This document shows, one piece after another, positions 9,836 to 18,067 of a stretch of 37,655 nt of DNA (its first letter is position 1; the number at the start of each line of letters is the position of its first letter). The stretch comes from Gilvimarinus polysaccharolyticus. Lineage in GTDB: Bacteria; Pseudomonadota; Gammaproteobacteria; Pseudomonadales; Cellvibrionaceae. The notes beneath the pieces were generated by a model that worked only from the letters and a program-made list of their open reading frames with translations, did not search any database and was not told the origin of the DNA. The position numbers were made by a program, and so were the translations under genes. The stretch covers positions 1-37,655 of the forward strand of contig NZ_LFIJ01000003.1 in assembly GCF_001187555.1 (NCBI RefSeq), written 5' to 3'.

Positions 9836-10522
9836 ATGAAGAAAGTACTTCTGGTCAGCGCTATTATCGCATCCAGCGTTATCACCCCAATTGATGGACA
9901 CGCGGTAAGCTTAGAAGCCAAGCAGGCCGGAGTCGCCACCGGCGGTTTGGCGGCAGGCGCACTTATCGGCGGCCCGGTGGGCTTTCTGGCCGCCTTTATT
10001 GGCACTATATATGTCAGCGAGCAAATGGAGAATAACGCCGAAGCGGCAGTACTTGAGCAAAAATGGCTCGCCTCGCAAGCGGAGTTAAAAGATATGTCTA
10101 GCCAATTACACCTAGCCCACAACACCATCGAGAACTTTGACAGCATCACTCTCGAGCAGTTAGAGCTACAAGTGATGTTTAAAACCGGAGAAGACCAGCT
10201 CAGCGAGCAAAACTCCAAAGCGCTCAATACACTGGCAAAATTTTTAGTAGAGAACCCTGAGCTATCGGTGCGACTGGATGGCTATGCCGACCCGCGCGGC
10301 ACAGACGAATACAACAATGTACTGTCCCAGTATCGCGCCCGCACCGTGCTCGAGGCATTGGTTGCTGCCGGTGTCGATCCGCAGCGAGTTGACCTTAACG
10401 CGCACGGCTCCAGCTCCACACTGGCCGTTCTCGGCGACACTGAAACCTATGCCTTAGAGCGCCGCGTGGACATCCAAGTTATCAACCCTGCAGAGCACAA
10501 AAGCTTAGCACAAGCACACTAA
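9836..10522 (+). CDS. OmpA-family envelope protein, PdsO-like
   Basis: A 228-aa exported protein: signal peptide (1-23, GHA-V), a glycine-zipper hydrophobic stretch (31-60, with GGLAAGALIGGPVGFLAAFI), a short helical linker, and a C-terminal OmpA peptidoglycan-binding domain (about 110-217). The domain keeps the Asp of GYADPRGTDEYN and the Arg of SQYRARTV that bind diaminopimelate. Layout and zipper resemble PdsO, the OmpA-like partner of proteobacterial sortase systems, but no sortase, sortase target or response regulator lies in the window. The strong AGGAGAA site fixes the ATG. It is monocistronic, with a terminator right after it. The safe call is a cell-wall-anchored OmpA-family protein; PdsO is a family-level inference. 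Confidence 0.8.
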   Translation: MKKVLLVSAIIASSVITPIDGHAVSLEAKQAGVATGGLAAGALIGGPVGFLAAFIGTIYVSEQMENNAEAAVLEQKWLASQAELKDMSSQLHLAHNTIENFDSITLEQLELQVMFKTGEDQLSEQNSKALNTLAKFLVENPELSVRLDGYADPRGTDEYNNVLSQYRARTVLEALVAAGVDPQRVDLNAHGSSSTLAVLGDTETYALERRVDIQVINPAEHKSLAQAH

Positions 10523-10557
10523 ACAACTTTTGCCCTCCCCTGTTCAAGCTCCCTCTT

Positions 10558-10582
10558 GGGCGACATTGGTCGCCCTTTTTTT
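10558..10582 (+). terminator. Intrinsic terminator after the OmpA-family gene
   Basis: The 7-bp stem GGGCGAC (10558-10564) / GTCGCCC (10569-10575) with a 4-nt loop is followed by seven T residues (10576-10582). Confidence 0.9.
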
Positions 10583-10703
10583 AAGGTTCTGCCATCCAGC
10601 AAAGTCTTTGGTTATTTTGGTAGAAGTTACAATTAAATGTATTTAACGCCAACTTATCATCGATACAAAGCACATCCCCTAGACCTTTAGAGCCCCCGCC
10701 CTA

Positions 10704-10719
10704 TGGCATAAGCCTTGCT
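10704..10719 (+). promoter_or_regulatory. Candidate sigma-54 (RpoN) promoter of mlaA-RND operon
   Basis: TGGCATAAGCCTTGCT matches the -24/-12 consensus TGGCAC-N5-TTGCW, with exactly 10 bp between the invariant GG and GC. It lies 83 nt before the mlaA ATG. No enhancer-binding activator gene is in the window. The rest of the 10583-10801 gap shows no other clear signal. Confidence 0.6.
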
Positions 10720-10801
10720 ATAGCTAGGTGATTGTTGAGTTTTTACTCGTGTAACAGCAACGATAATACCCACACACGAACCTTACTTGCGTGAGACAGC
10801 T

Positions 10802-11692
10802 ATGATGAACACAAGCAAACACCTTACCCGTCCTACATTTTTGGTACGGCCGCGATTATGGCTGTGTACAGGTCTGTTACTTGCGTTAATAAGCGGCTGC
10901 TCTAGCCAACCACAACCGGCCAATGATATCGGCCGCACCTATGTACCCTACGAGCACAGTGTTAATGGCAGCAGTCACTCTAAAACTACGCAACAACCGC
11001 TGACGATTGATAAAGCAGCGGGTGGCAAGATCATCAAAGCACCGGAGGGACTTCCTGATATCAGCCCCACCGTGGTGTCTTATACTGACTACCACGACCC
11101 TTTAATTAAGGTTAACCGCGCGATTTTTGCTTTTAACGATTTCTCTTACCGCTATGTGTTAATTCCGTTGGCCAACGGCTACGTAAAAGTACTACCGCTA
11201 CCGGTACGCAATAGCGTTAGCAATTTTTTCTACAATATAAAATCCCCCATTTATTTTGCCAACAACCTACTACAGCTAGAAGGCAAGCTCGCCTGCCGCA
11301 ACCTAGCGCGCTTTATCATTAACTCTACACTGGGTATCGGCGGATTGTTTGACCCCGCCGAAGCATGGTTTGGCTTAGAGCGCGCCGAAGCCCACTTTGA
11401 CGATACGCTCATAGCGTGGGGGGCCGATTACGGGTTATATATCGTGCTGCCGTTACTTGGGCCGTCGGATGTACGCGATGGCTCATCAGCCATTACCGGC
11501 TACTTCTTAAACCCTCTCAACTATTTGTTTGAAGACCCAGAGCGCTTGGGCATACAAGGCACCGATTACCTACAAGATTACGCCAGCGACGCCGAGCGCT
11601 ACAAAGCGCTGTACGACCAAAGCGAAGATCCTTACCTCTTATTTCGCAACTTGTACTTGCAAAGCATTATGAGGGACGCCGATTATGAATAA
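10802..11692 (+). CDS. mlaA: MlaA-family outer-membrane phospholipid lipoprotein
   Basis: MlaA (VacJ) sits in the inner leaflet of the outer membrane and extracts mislocalised phospholipids from the outer leaflet, handing them to a periplasmic carrier. The signal ends in the lipobox ISGC (Cys33 from this start). A long, low-complexity linker of about 60 residues precedes the MlaA fold, recognisable from DPLIKVNRAIFAFND, LARFIINSTLGIGGLFDPA and the LPLLGPSDVRDG block. An in-frame GTG at 10787 is also possible; neither start has a strong ribosome site. The gene overlaps the following RND transporter by 8 bp, so the two are co-translated. No mlaBCDEF genes are nearby, so the RND protein may be its dedicated partner. 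Confidence 0.9.
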   Translation: MMNTSKHLTRPTFLVRPRLWLCTGLLLALISGCSSQPQPANDIGRTYVPYEHSVNGSSHSKTTQQPLTIDKAAGGKIIKAPEGLPDISPTVVSYTDYHDPLIKVNRAIFAFNDFSYRYVLIPLANGYVKVLPLPVRNSVSNFFYNIKSPIYFANNLLQLEGKLACRNLARFIINSTLGIGGLFDPAEAWFGLERAEAHFDDTLIAWGADYGLYIVLPLLGPSDVRDGSSAITGYFLNPLNYLFEDPERLGIQGTDYLQDYASDAERYKALYDQSEDPYLLFRNLYLQSIMRDADYE

Positions 11693-14078
11693 GCGCGTCG
11701 CTCGTTTTTTAGTCGAGCACCACAAATTGGTGCTTATCGCTTTTACTATTATCACCGCTGCGCTGGGCTATCAAGCGCTCAATTTTAAAATTGACGCATC
11801 GGCCGACACTCTACTCACCAAGGGAAACAAACTGTATTTGCAAACTCAAGTGGTTAACGAGCGCTTCTCGCCACAAGAGTTTTTACTGATTGCCTACCAA
11901 CCTAAAGACCATAAAGTACTCAGCCAAAAAACTTTTAATAACATCGCCAAGCTCAGTGCTCAGCTGGAGCAGATTGAGCGAGTCGAGTCGGTACGGTCTA
12001 TTTTGAATGTGCCATTATTAAGCTTGGCCAAGGGTGGGTTAAGCGCCGATAGTGGCGCTAAAAAATGGACAATAGAGCAATCAAACTTCAGCCCTTCTGT
12101 GCTTAAAGAGGTATTTACCGACCACCCCATTTTTGAAGATTTGGTAATCAACAAAGCGCAAACTGCTACCGCGTTGCAAGTATTGTTTAAACCCAATAAA
12201 CAACTTAGTGATATCGATAGTAAAATTACCGCGCTGCAAGAGAAAGCTCTTGAGCACGAACTAAGTGACAACGACCAAGAAACGCTGCAAACACTGCAAA
12301 CCAAGGCCGCGCCGCTACTAAGGACACTCACTCAGCAACGCAATCAAGAAATCGCTAAAATTCGCGAACTGATTAAACCCTACGAGGCCGAGTCCAAAAT
12401 TTACTTAGGGGGCGCGCACGTACTGGGCTACCAGCTTATTAATATTATCAAAAACGATTTAAGTATTTTTGGCGGCGCCATTGCCGGCATGATCTGTCTT
12501 GTGCTGTTTGTCATATTTGGCAAAACTCGCTGGGTTTTAATTCCCGTTCTGTGCTGTTTAAGCAGCGTAATTTGCACAGTCGGGTTATTTGGTTTATTGG
12601 GTTTTAAGGCAACGGTAATATCATCTAACTTTATTGCCTTGCAATTGATTTTAACTTTGGCGATTGTCGTGCACTTGATAGTGCAGTACCGCGAGTACAG
12701 CAACGCCAACCCCGAATGGCAGCAAAAGCAGTTAGTGATCGAAACCTTTGCCCGCAAAGTACAACCGTGCTTTTATGCTGGCATCACCACTTCGATTGGC
12801 TTTGCCTCACTGGTGTTTACCGACATCCAACCGGTTATCAGCTTTGGCTGGATGATGATTATCGCCATGACGCTGTCTATCAGCGTGAGCCTGCTGCTCT
12901 TTCCTGCAACGTTGTCGCTACTAAAACGTGAACAACCCGGTAAAAGATCTCGTTGGGCCAACAAGCTGCTACAGGCCAACGCCAGCTGGATACAAAAACA
13001 CCCACGCTGGCCGATACTGACTAGCTTGATGGTGCTCGCGATCGGCTGCAGCGGCTTGTTCTTTTTAAGCGTTGAAAACAGCTTTATCAATTACTTTCGC
13101 GACTCGACCAAAGTTCATCAAGAGCTGAGCTTTATTGATCAAGAATTTGGCGGATCAACACCCTTACAGCTGGTTTACACCCTGCCAGAAAAACCCGCCA
13201 ATACCGATTTAGAGTTTACCGCGCGCGACATTCAAACCTTGCAGCTGATACAGGCTGCGCTGGAGCGGCACAAAGGTGTAGGTGATACATTATCAGTGGT
13301 TAACTTTACCCAGCTGGCACAACAAATTAACGACGCAAAGCCACTAACCGAGTACGAACTTAACGCCGTCTACTGGAGTATGGATGAGAGTTTAAAAAAC
13401 GACTTGCTGGGTTCTTACTTTAATAAAGAAGAGCGTCAGGTGCGTATCAGCACACGCATTCAGGACACCACCGAAGGCTTAAATCGCGCCGACTTACTGG
13501 CTGGCATTCACGCCGACATGGAAAAACTAGCAATTCCTCAAGACCGCTACCAGCTAACCGATCTATTTGTGCTTTATCAAAATATTCTCGATAAGTTGTT
13601 CCGCTCGCAGATTTTAGCCCTAGGAATCGTCTATGTATTATTGCTGCTTAGTTTTTGGGCCTTATTCCGCTCATTTAAAATAGCCCTAATCGGCATTACC
13701 CCTAACATACTGACCACGATAGCAGTACTTGGGTTTATGGGCTGGATGGCGATTCCGCTGGATTTAATGACGATCACCATTGCCTCAATCGCTATGGGCA
13801 TCGCCGTGGATGATACCATCCACTACATTCATCGTTATCGTGAAGAACTGACCAATGGTGATAGCGCGCACGCACTTGAGCGCACCCACATGAGTGTCGG
13901 CTACGCACTGCTGTACACCACTACAATTATTACATTAGGATTTTTATTACTGGTGTTTTCTGATTTTGTGCCAAGCGTGCAGTTTGGTTTATTAACCAGT
14001 CTGGCGATGCTGATTGCGCTGCTAAGCGACCTCACCTTACTGCCGGTATTGCTTAAGCGCTTTATCGAAAGCGCTTAA
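11685..14078 (+). CDS. RND/MMPL-family membrane transporter (lipid or hydrophobe export type)
   Basis: A 797-aa inner-membrane transporter with the duplicated RND layout: TM1 (about 14-32), a large periplasmic loop (35-255), TM2-6 (255-420), TM7 (about 440), a second loop, and TM8-12 (640-790). It belongs to the MMPL/HAE3-like branch (as HpnN, MmpL), whose members move lipids such as hopanoids. The motif GIAVDDTIHYIHRYRE (D709, D710) in the second half supplies the probable proton-relay Asp pair; the matching first-half helix (VVHLIVQYRE) lacks it. The ATG lies inside the last codons of mlaA, so expression is coupled. The substrate is not shown by sequence; phospholipid transfer with MlaA is an inference. 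A large hairpin spans the stop codon. Confidence 0.9.
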   Translation: MNKRVARFLVEHHKLVLIAFTIITAALGYQALNFKIDASADTLLTKGNKLYLQTQVVNERFSPQEFLLIAYQPKDHKVLSQKTFNNIAKLSAQLEQIERVESVRSILNVPLLSLAKGGLSADSGAKKWTIEQSNFSPSVLKEVFTDHPIFEDLVINKAQTATALQVLFKPNKQLSDIDSKITALQEKALEHELSDNDQETLQTLQTKAAPLLRTLTQQRNQEIAKIRELIKPYEAESKIYLGGAHVLGYQLINIIKNDLSIFGGAIAGMICLVLFVIFGKTRWVLIPVLCCLSSVICTVGLFGLLGFKATVISSNFIALQLILTLAIVVHLIVQYREYSNANPEWQQKQLVIETFARKVQPCFYAGITTSIGFASLVFTDIQPVISFGWMMIIAMTLSISVSLLLFPATLSLLKREQPGKRSRWANKLLQANASWIQKHPRWPILTSLMVLAIGCSGLFFLSVENSFINYFRDSTKVHQELSFIDQEFGGSTPLQLVYTLPEKPANTDLEFTARDIQTLQLIQAALERHKGVGDTLSVVNFTQLAQQINDAKPLTEYELNAVYWSMDESLKNDLLGSYFNKEERQVRISTRIQDTTEGLNRADLLAGIHADMEKLAIPQDRYQLTDLFVLYQNILDKLFRSQILALGIVYVLLLLSFWALFRSFKIALIGITPNILTTIAVLGFMGWMAIPLDLMTITIASIAMGIAVDDTIHYIHRYREELTNGDSAHALERTHMSVGYALLYTTTIITLGFLLLVFSDFVPSVQFGLLTSLAMLIALLSDLTLLPVLLKRFIESA

Positions 14079-14080
14079 GC
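14051..14080. terminator. 13-bp inverted repeat spanning the RND gene stop codon
   Basis: GCTTAAGCGCTTT (14051-14063) and its exact complement (14068-14080) enclose a 4-nt loop, and the TAA (14076-14078) lies inside the right arm. There is no U run on either strand. It sits between convergent genes with only 19 nt between their stops, so it probably acts as a compact two-way terminator or 3'-end stabiliser. Confidence 0.6.
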
Positions 14081-14097
14081 ACAACGACTTCAAGCCT

Positions 14098-16110
14098 CTA
14101 TGTGCCAATCACTCCACCATCGTTTTTGGTTACCACAACAGTAGTGGAGCGCGGCCGAGTTTTACCATCGGAGGCAGGGTAACTCAAGCCCGGATGCTGC
14201 ACGTTAAACCACAACGTGGTGCCATCTGGGGTGCCAGTTAATCCTGTTATTTCGCTGCCGGCAGGCCCTGTCATAAAACGGCGCACTTCGCGCGTCACTG
14301 GATCGGCGCACAGCAACTGATTCATCCCCTGAGTAAGGTAGGGTGCTTCTCGCTCGTCATAATCAGTGGCGATCCATAAACGGCCATCGCCATCAAACCA
14401 CAAGCCATCAGGGCATGAAAAACGATCTCCAGTTAGTGGCGCTAATGCCCCGCTGCTATCAGGTGCACTCAACGTTGGCCCCGCCAACAAAAACAACTCC
14501 CACTCAAAGGTCAGCGCCGCTGGGTGCTGATTATGCTCGCGCCAGCGCAAAATTTGCCCGTGGTGGTTTTCGGCTCGCGGGTTTGCCGCATCTAACGGCG
14601 AGCCAAACGCTACCCCACGCAGATGATTATTGGTTAACGAAACATAACCATCGGCCGACTGCGGGTGGACCGCCACCCACTCGGGGCGATCCATCGGTGT
14701 CGCACCCACTAAGTCCGCAGCGCCACGAAGGTTGATCAGCACATCTGCCTGCGAATAAAAACCTCGCTCCGGCGTCAAACCGTGTTGCCCGTAAATTAGT
14801 GGCCGCCATTCACCGCGACCATCCGCGTGGTACACCGCACAATAAACTGTGCCGGAATCAAGTAGCCGTCGGTTCGCGGCAAGGTTATCTGGGTCAAATT
14901 TACCGTCGGGTACAAACTTATAAACGTACTCACCGCGAGTATCATCGCCGGAGTAAAACGCTAAGCTACCATCGTCTGCCTGTACGCAAGTGCAGCCCTC
15001 GCGCACCAAACGGCCCAGTGCAGTGCGCTTAATCGGCACCGCTGTAGGGTCAAACGGATCGAACTCTACCACCCAGCCAAAGCGGTTAGGTTCATTAACA
15101 AAGCCACCATGGGGCAAGTCTGGGTTAAACGTCGCATCAAAACGTTCGTCGGCCGACTCCCAAAAATATTTGTGGCTGTGTGCACCGGTCGCAACGCCGT
15201 AGCGCTGCTGGCTGGGTCGGTGCTGCCAATCGCTTTGGTCGCGATTGACAAAATAGTTTTTCCAGTTCTCTTCACAAATTAAATACGTGCCCCACGGAGT
15301 CACCCCCATCGAGCAATTATTTAACGTGCCCAGCACGCGTGTTCCAGTCGGGTCTTGTGCGGTCTTCATGGCGTCACTGCCAGCTGCAGGGCCACTAATA
15401 TCCATTGCTGTATTGGCCGTCAAACGGCGGTTGTAGGGCGATGCCGCTACGCGCTGCCACTGCCCTGCCCGACGCTCAATTTCAATCACGCTAACACCGT
15501 GAGCGGCCTGTTCTTTTGCCACCTGATCGATAGGGCGCAACTTGCGACCATCACTCGCACTCACCACGCAGGGCCCTTCGGGGTGCAGTGTGTCATTGGT
15601 GTACTCGTGGTTGACTACGAGCAAGCCATGCTCATTAGGAGCATCTGATAATGGGAAATAATGCATGCCGTCATTATTTTGCCCCGCTTGTAGCTGTTGT
15701 TCGGCGGCATTGTTGCTGGCGTTTTTCTGCCATACCGGTGCGCCCTTTACGACCTCATCGCCCCAACTAAAAAAAGCGCTCGCGGTGTAACCGTCGGGGA
15801 CGGTAACCACATCGACATTCTCGCCCAGCGCTGCTCCGACCGGTGTAAAGCTAATCTTAGCTCGCAGAGCATCCTTAAACGTAGTTTTTACAGGCTTTGT
15901 AACACAACCACTTAACGAAAAAGGCCCGGCGAAACTCGCCAGGCAAAGCATCATGGAACCTGTCGCCAGCGTGCGCCGGCTACAGGAGAGCTCCCAAAGG
16001 GATGGGTTGCCAGCCGGGTTAACCGCGATATCATCAATATCATTAACACCGTGCGCGGTTAAATCCGACTGTAAACTGTTGCTGTTATTAAACGTGTAGC
16101 GTTTACTCAA
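14098..16110 (-). CDS. phoX: PhoX-family alkaline phosphatase (DUF839), Tat lipoprotein
   Basis: PhoX enzymes are Ca/Fe-dependent phosphomonoesterases that release phosphate from organic esters outside the cytoplasm; they are common in marine bacteria and induced by phosphate starvation. The body keeps family blocks NHEYTND (167-173), NNCSMGVTPWGTYLICEEN (264-282, with the Cys that ligands iron in the Pseudomonas enzyme and the acidic pair) and PDGLWFDGDGRLWIATD. Residues 44-69 form a Tat signal (SRRTLAT) ending in a lipobox LSGC (Cys69), preceded by an unusual 43-residue cytoplasmic lead. The ATG overlaps the phytase stop by 8 bp, so the two are coupled. It is the last gene of the receptor-phytase-phosphatase operon and is convergent with the RND gene. 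Confidence 0.88.
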   Translation of the reverse strand: MSKRYTFNNSNSLQSDLTAHGVNDIDDIAVNPAGNPSLWELSCSRRTLATGSMMLCLASFAGPFSLSGCVTKPVKTTFKDALRAKISFTPVGAALGENVDVVTVPDGYTASAFFSWGDEVVKGAPVWQKNASNNAAEQQLQAGQNNDGMHYFPLSDAPNEHGLLVVNHEYTNDTLHPEGPCVVSASDGRKLRPIDQVAKEQAAHGVSVIEIERRAGQWQRVAASPYNRRLTANTAMDISGPAAGSDAMKTAQDPTGTRVLGTLNNCSMGVTPWGTYLICEENWKNYFVNRDQSDWQHRPSQQRYGVATGAHSHKYFWESADERFDATFNPDLPHGGFVNEPNRFGWVVEFDPFDPTAVPIKRTALGRLVREGCTCVQADDGSLAFYSGDDTRGEYVYKFVPDGKFDPDNLAANRRLLDSGTVYCAVYHADGRGEWRPLIYGQHGLTPERGFYSQADVLINLRGAADLVGATPMDRPEWVAVHPQSADGYVSLTNNHLRGVAFGSPLDAANPRAENHHGQILRWREHNQHPAALTFEWELFLLAGPTLSAPDSSGALAPLTGDRFSCPDGLWFDGDGRLWIATDYDEREAPYLTQGMNQLLCADPVTREVRRFMTGPAGSEITGLTGTPDGTTLWFNVQHPGLSYPASDGKTRPRSTTVVVTKNDGGVIGT

Positions 16111-17992
16111 GGCCCAGCTCCTCGGCGATGGCTTGCCAACTTACAGCTTTAAAGTTTTGCGGTTGTTCAGGCATGACGTTGTGCCCGTCTTGCGCAATAA
16201 AAGCACCTAGCTCATAGCCTTTTCCCAGTGAGCGGTGAGTCACCTCTAAACCATCGGTTTCCGAGATTCCATCAACGCCCAGCGCAGTGTTTGCTGCCAC
16301 CCTAAATTTACCCAACGTGGCGTAAGGTGCTTGGCTTTGCAACACAAGGTAAGTGTTATCGCCTTGACTCGAAGCAATCAAATAACGACTATCGTTTGCA
16401 GGGTACAGCGCTAACCCCTCCACATCGTCTACCAGCTCATCATCGATCATTTTCACTTCTGTTATATTGCTTGGATCTGCGGCTTTTGCCGATAACGCCC
16501 AGATGCCAACATCTTCCTCACCAATAAATAACTGCCCGCGTGCGTCGTCGGCAACGCACCCCTCAGGCTGCGACTTAACACTAAATTCACGCACTTTTTT
16601 ACCAAACACTTGACCGTCAGAAGCGCTTAGCTGGTATTGCTCAAAGCGGCCACTTTTTCCATTGGCAAATGCGTAATAAACATCACCGTCTTGGTACATA
16701 CACAGGCCGTAAATTTCTTCCAAACCCGTTGGCACTTCAGCGCGATACGTTAACTCGCCGGTCGCAGGGTTAAGCTGATAAACCGACAATGAGTTATGGT
16801 CGCGTTGACTGGCTACAGCAATGTCACCGCTGGTGCCGCTCCAATTAAAACCATACCGCAAGTCGACATTGTTTAATCGACCCGTAGGCAGCATTTGCAC
16901 CTGCTTGCCATCTAGGCGGTAGGACAGCAGCCCATGCTTTTTATCGGTACCAATAATTCGGCTAGCAGCGGGATCACTTGGGTGCACCCAAATGGCGGGG
17001 TCATCAGCGGCATCACCAAAACGGACAACCGGATCTGTTTCCATAGTTGGTTTAACGGTGGCAATCACTTTTGCCGTAACCGGCAGCAATTGCGCTAGCG
17101 TTACAGAGTCAGGCAGAGCCCACATATTTTGGTGAATTAATCCGGTGTCATCGTCGCGAAGTAGCGTATGCAATTGTTTGTCGTCACTCGAAAACCATGC
17201 GCGCAATGCCTCCGGCTCGCCTAAACCTTCGAGCTGCCCCACAATATGGCGAGTGAAACTGCCGTCGCCCTGTGTGTAAAGTGCAAGCTGATGGCTCTTA
17301 GCACTTACCGCGATCACACTAGAACCTACAACCGCAAGTGTTTCACTCGCGCCAGCCAACGCACCAAAAGGCTCTGCCATATCCACCACGGCTCGGCTCG
17401 CAGGTAACTCTGGGTCGGCGGGGTACTGCCAAATTCCCACAGATTCTTCTGCTGCGTATAAGTTACCGTTGTTATCACTCGCACAACTGGTAACGTTAGG
17501 GGCAATAGCTAAGCGGCGCACTAAGGTCGGATCGACAGGACCGCTTTCGTCTGCCATCAACCACTGCTCAGCACCGCCTCGCTCATCGACGACAAACAGC
17601 GAAATATCGCCATCCAAGTTTTTATCCAGACAAAGAGCCTCGGGTAAAAAAGCTGGCGCCGGAGCTTGGACGGCAACCGCGACCGATTGCGCTTCAGTGT
17701 TTATGGTTAACAATGTCGGGAGGTAGTTCTCACCCATCAAGGTTGCGCCGTAGAGCGTATCAGTAGCCGCTACAACATCCAATAACTCAGCCTGTTTTAC
17801 GCCCAGATTTTTTATCGTCGCATCGGGGTTATACCAGTTCAGTGTGCCGGCATTATCCAGTAGCAAGTAACTTCCCGGCGCCACCGGCACTAAAGCAGCA
17901 GCTTGCATATCCGCTACGGCGGTTGTCGTAGCGGCGCACGCGGCCATACTGGCACTTGCCATTAGCGCACAACATAATCGAAGTATTTTCAT
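16103..17992 (-). CDS. Beta-propeller phytase, two-domain lipoprotein
   Basis: Hydrolyses phytate (inositol hexakisphosphate), using Ca ions in a six-bladed propeller. The C-terminal half (about 315-629) has the catalytic signatures DAADDPAIWVH (327-337), NNVDLRYGF (374-382) and the GEEDVGIW segment (491-498). The N-terminal half (30-310) repeats the fold in degenerate form: AEESVGIWQY at 181-190 mirrors 491-500, but its DxADDPAIW motif is missing. Two-domain phytases of this kind are known, with the first domain aiding activity or binding. The signal peptide ends SMAAC (Cys19), a plausible lipobox, so it is probably outer-membrane anchored. It lies between the TonB receptor gene and phoX, overlapping the latter. 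Confidence 0.9.
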   Translation of the reverse strand: MKILRLCCALMASASMAACAATTTAVADMQAAALVPVAPGSYLLLDNAGTLNWYNPDATIKNLGVKQAELLDVVAATDTLYGATLMGENYLPTLLTINTEAQSVAVAVQAPAPAFLPEALCLDKNLDGDISLFVVDERGGAEQWLMADESGPVDPTLVRRLAIAPNVTSCASDNNGNLYAAEESVGIWQYPADPELPASRAVVDMAEPFGALAGASETLAVVGSSVIAVSAKSHQLALYTQGDGSFTRHIVGQLEGLGEPEALRAWFSSDDKQLHTLLRDDDTGLIHQNMWALPDSVTLAQLLPVTAKVIATVKPTMETDPVVRFGDAADDPAIWVHPSDPAASRIIGTDKKHGLLSYRLDGKQVQMLPTGRLNNVDLRYGFNWSGTSGDIAVASQRDHNSLSVYQLNPATGELTYRAEVPTGLEEIYGLCMYQDGDVYYAFANGKSGRFEQYQLSASDGQVFGKKVREFSVKSQPEGCVADDARGQLFIGEEDVGIWALSAKAADPSNITEVKMIDDELVDDVEGLALYPANDSRYLIASSQGDNTYLVLQSQAPYATLGKFRVAANTALGVDGISETDGLEVTHRSLGKGYELGAFIAQDGHNVMPEQPQNFKAVSWQAIAEELGLE

Positions 17993-18067
17993 TATTGATT
18001 CCTATCACTTTCTAGTTTTACGGGCACAAGCAAACATCGGCACCCGCTCACTGATCGATGAACGCGA

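Noticed and set aside
16488-16495. GCCGATAA (sigma-28 -10) on the plus strand
   Set aside because: It is inside the phytase coding region, has no TAAA element at the right distance and no plus-strand gene follows.
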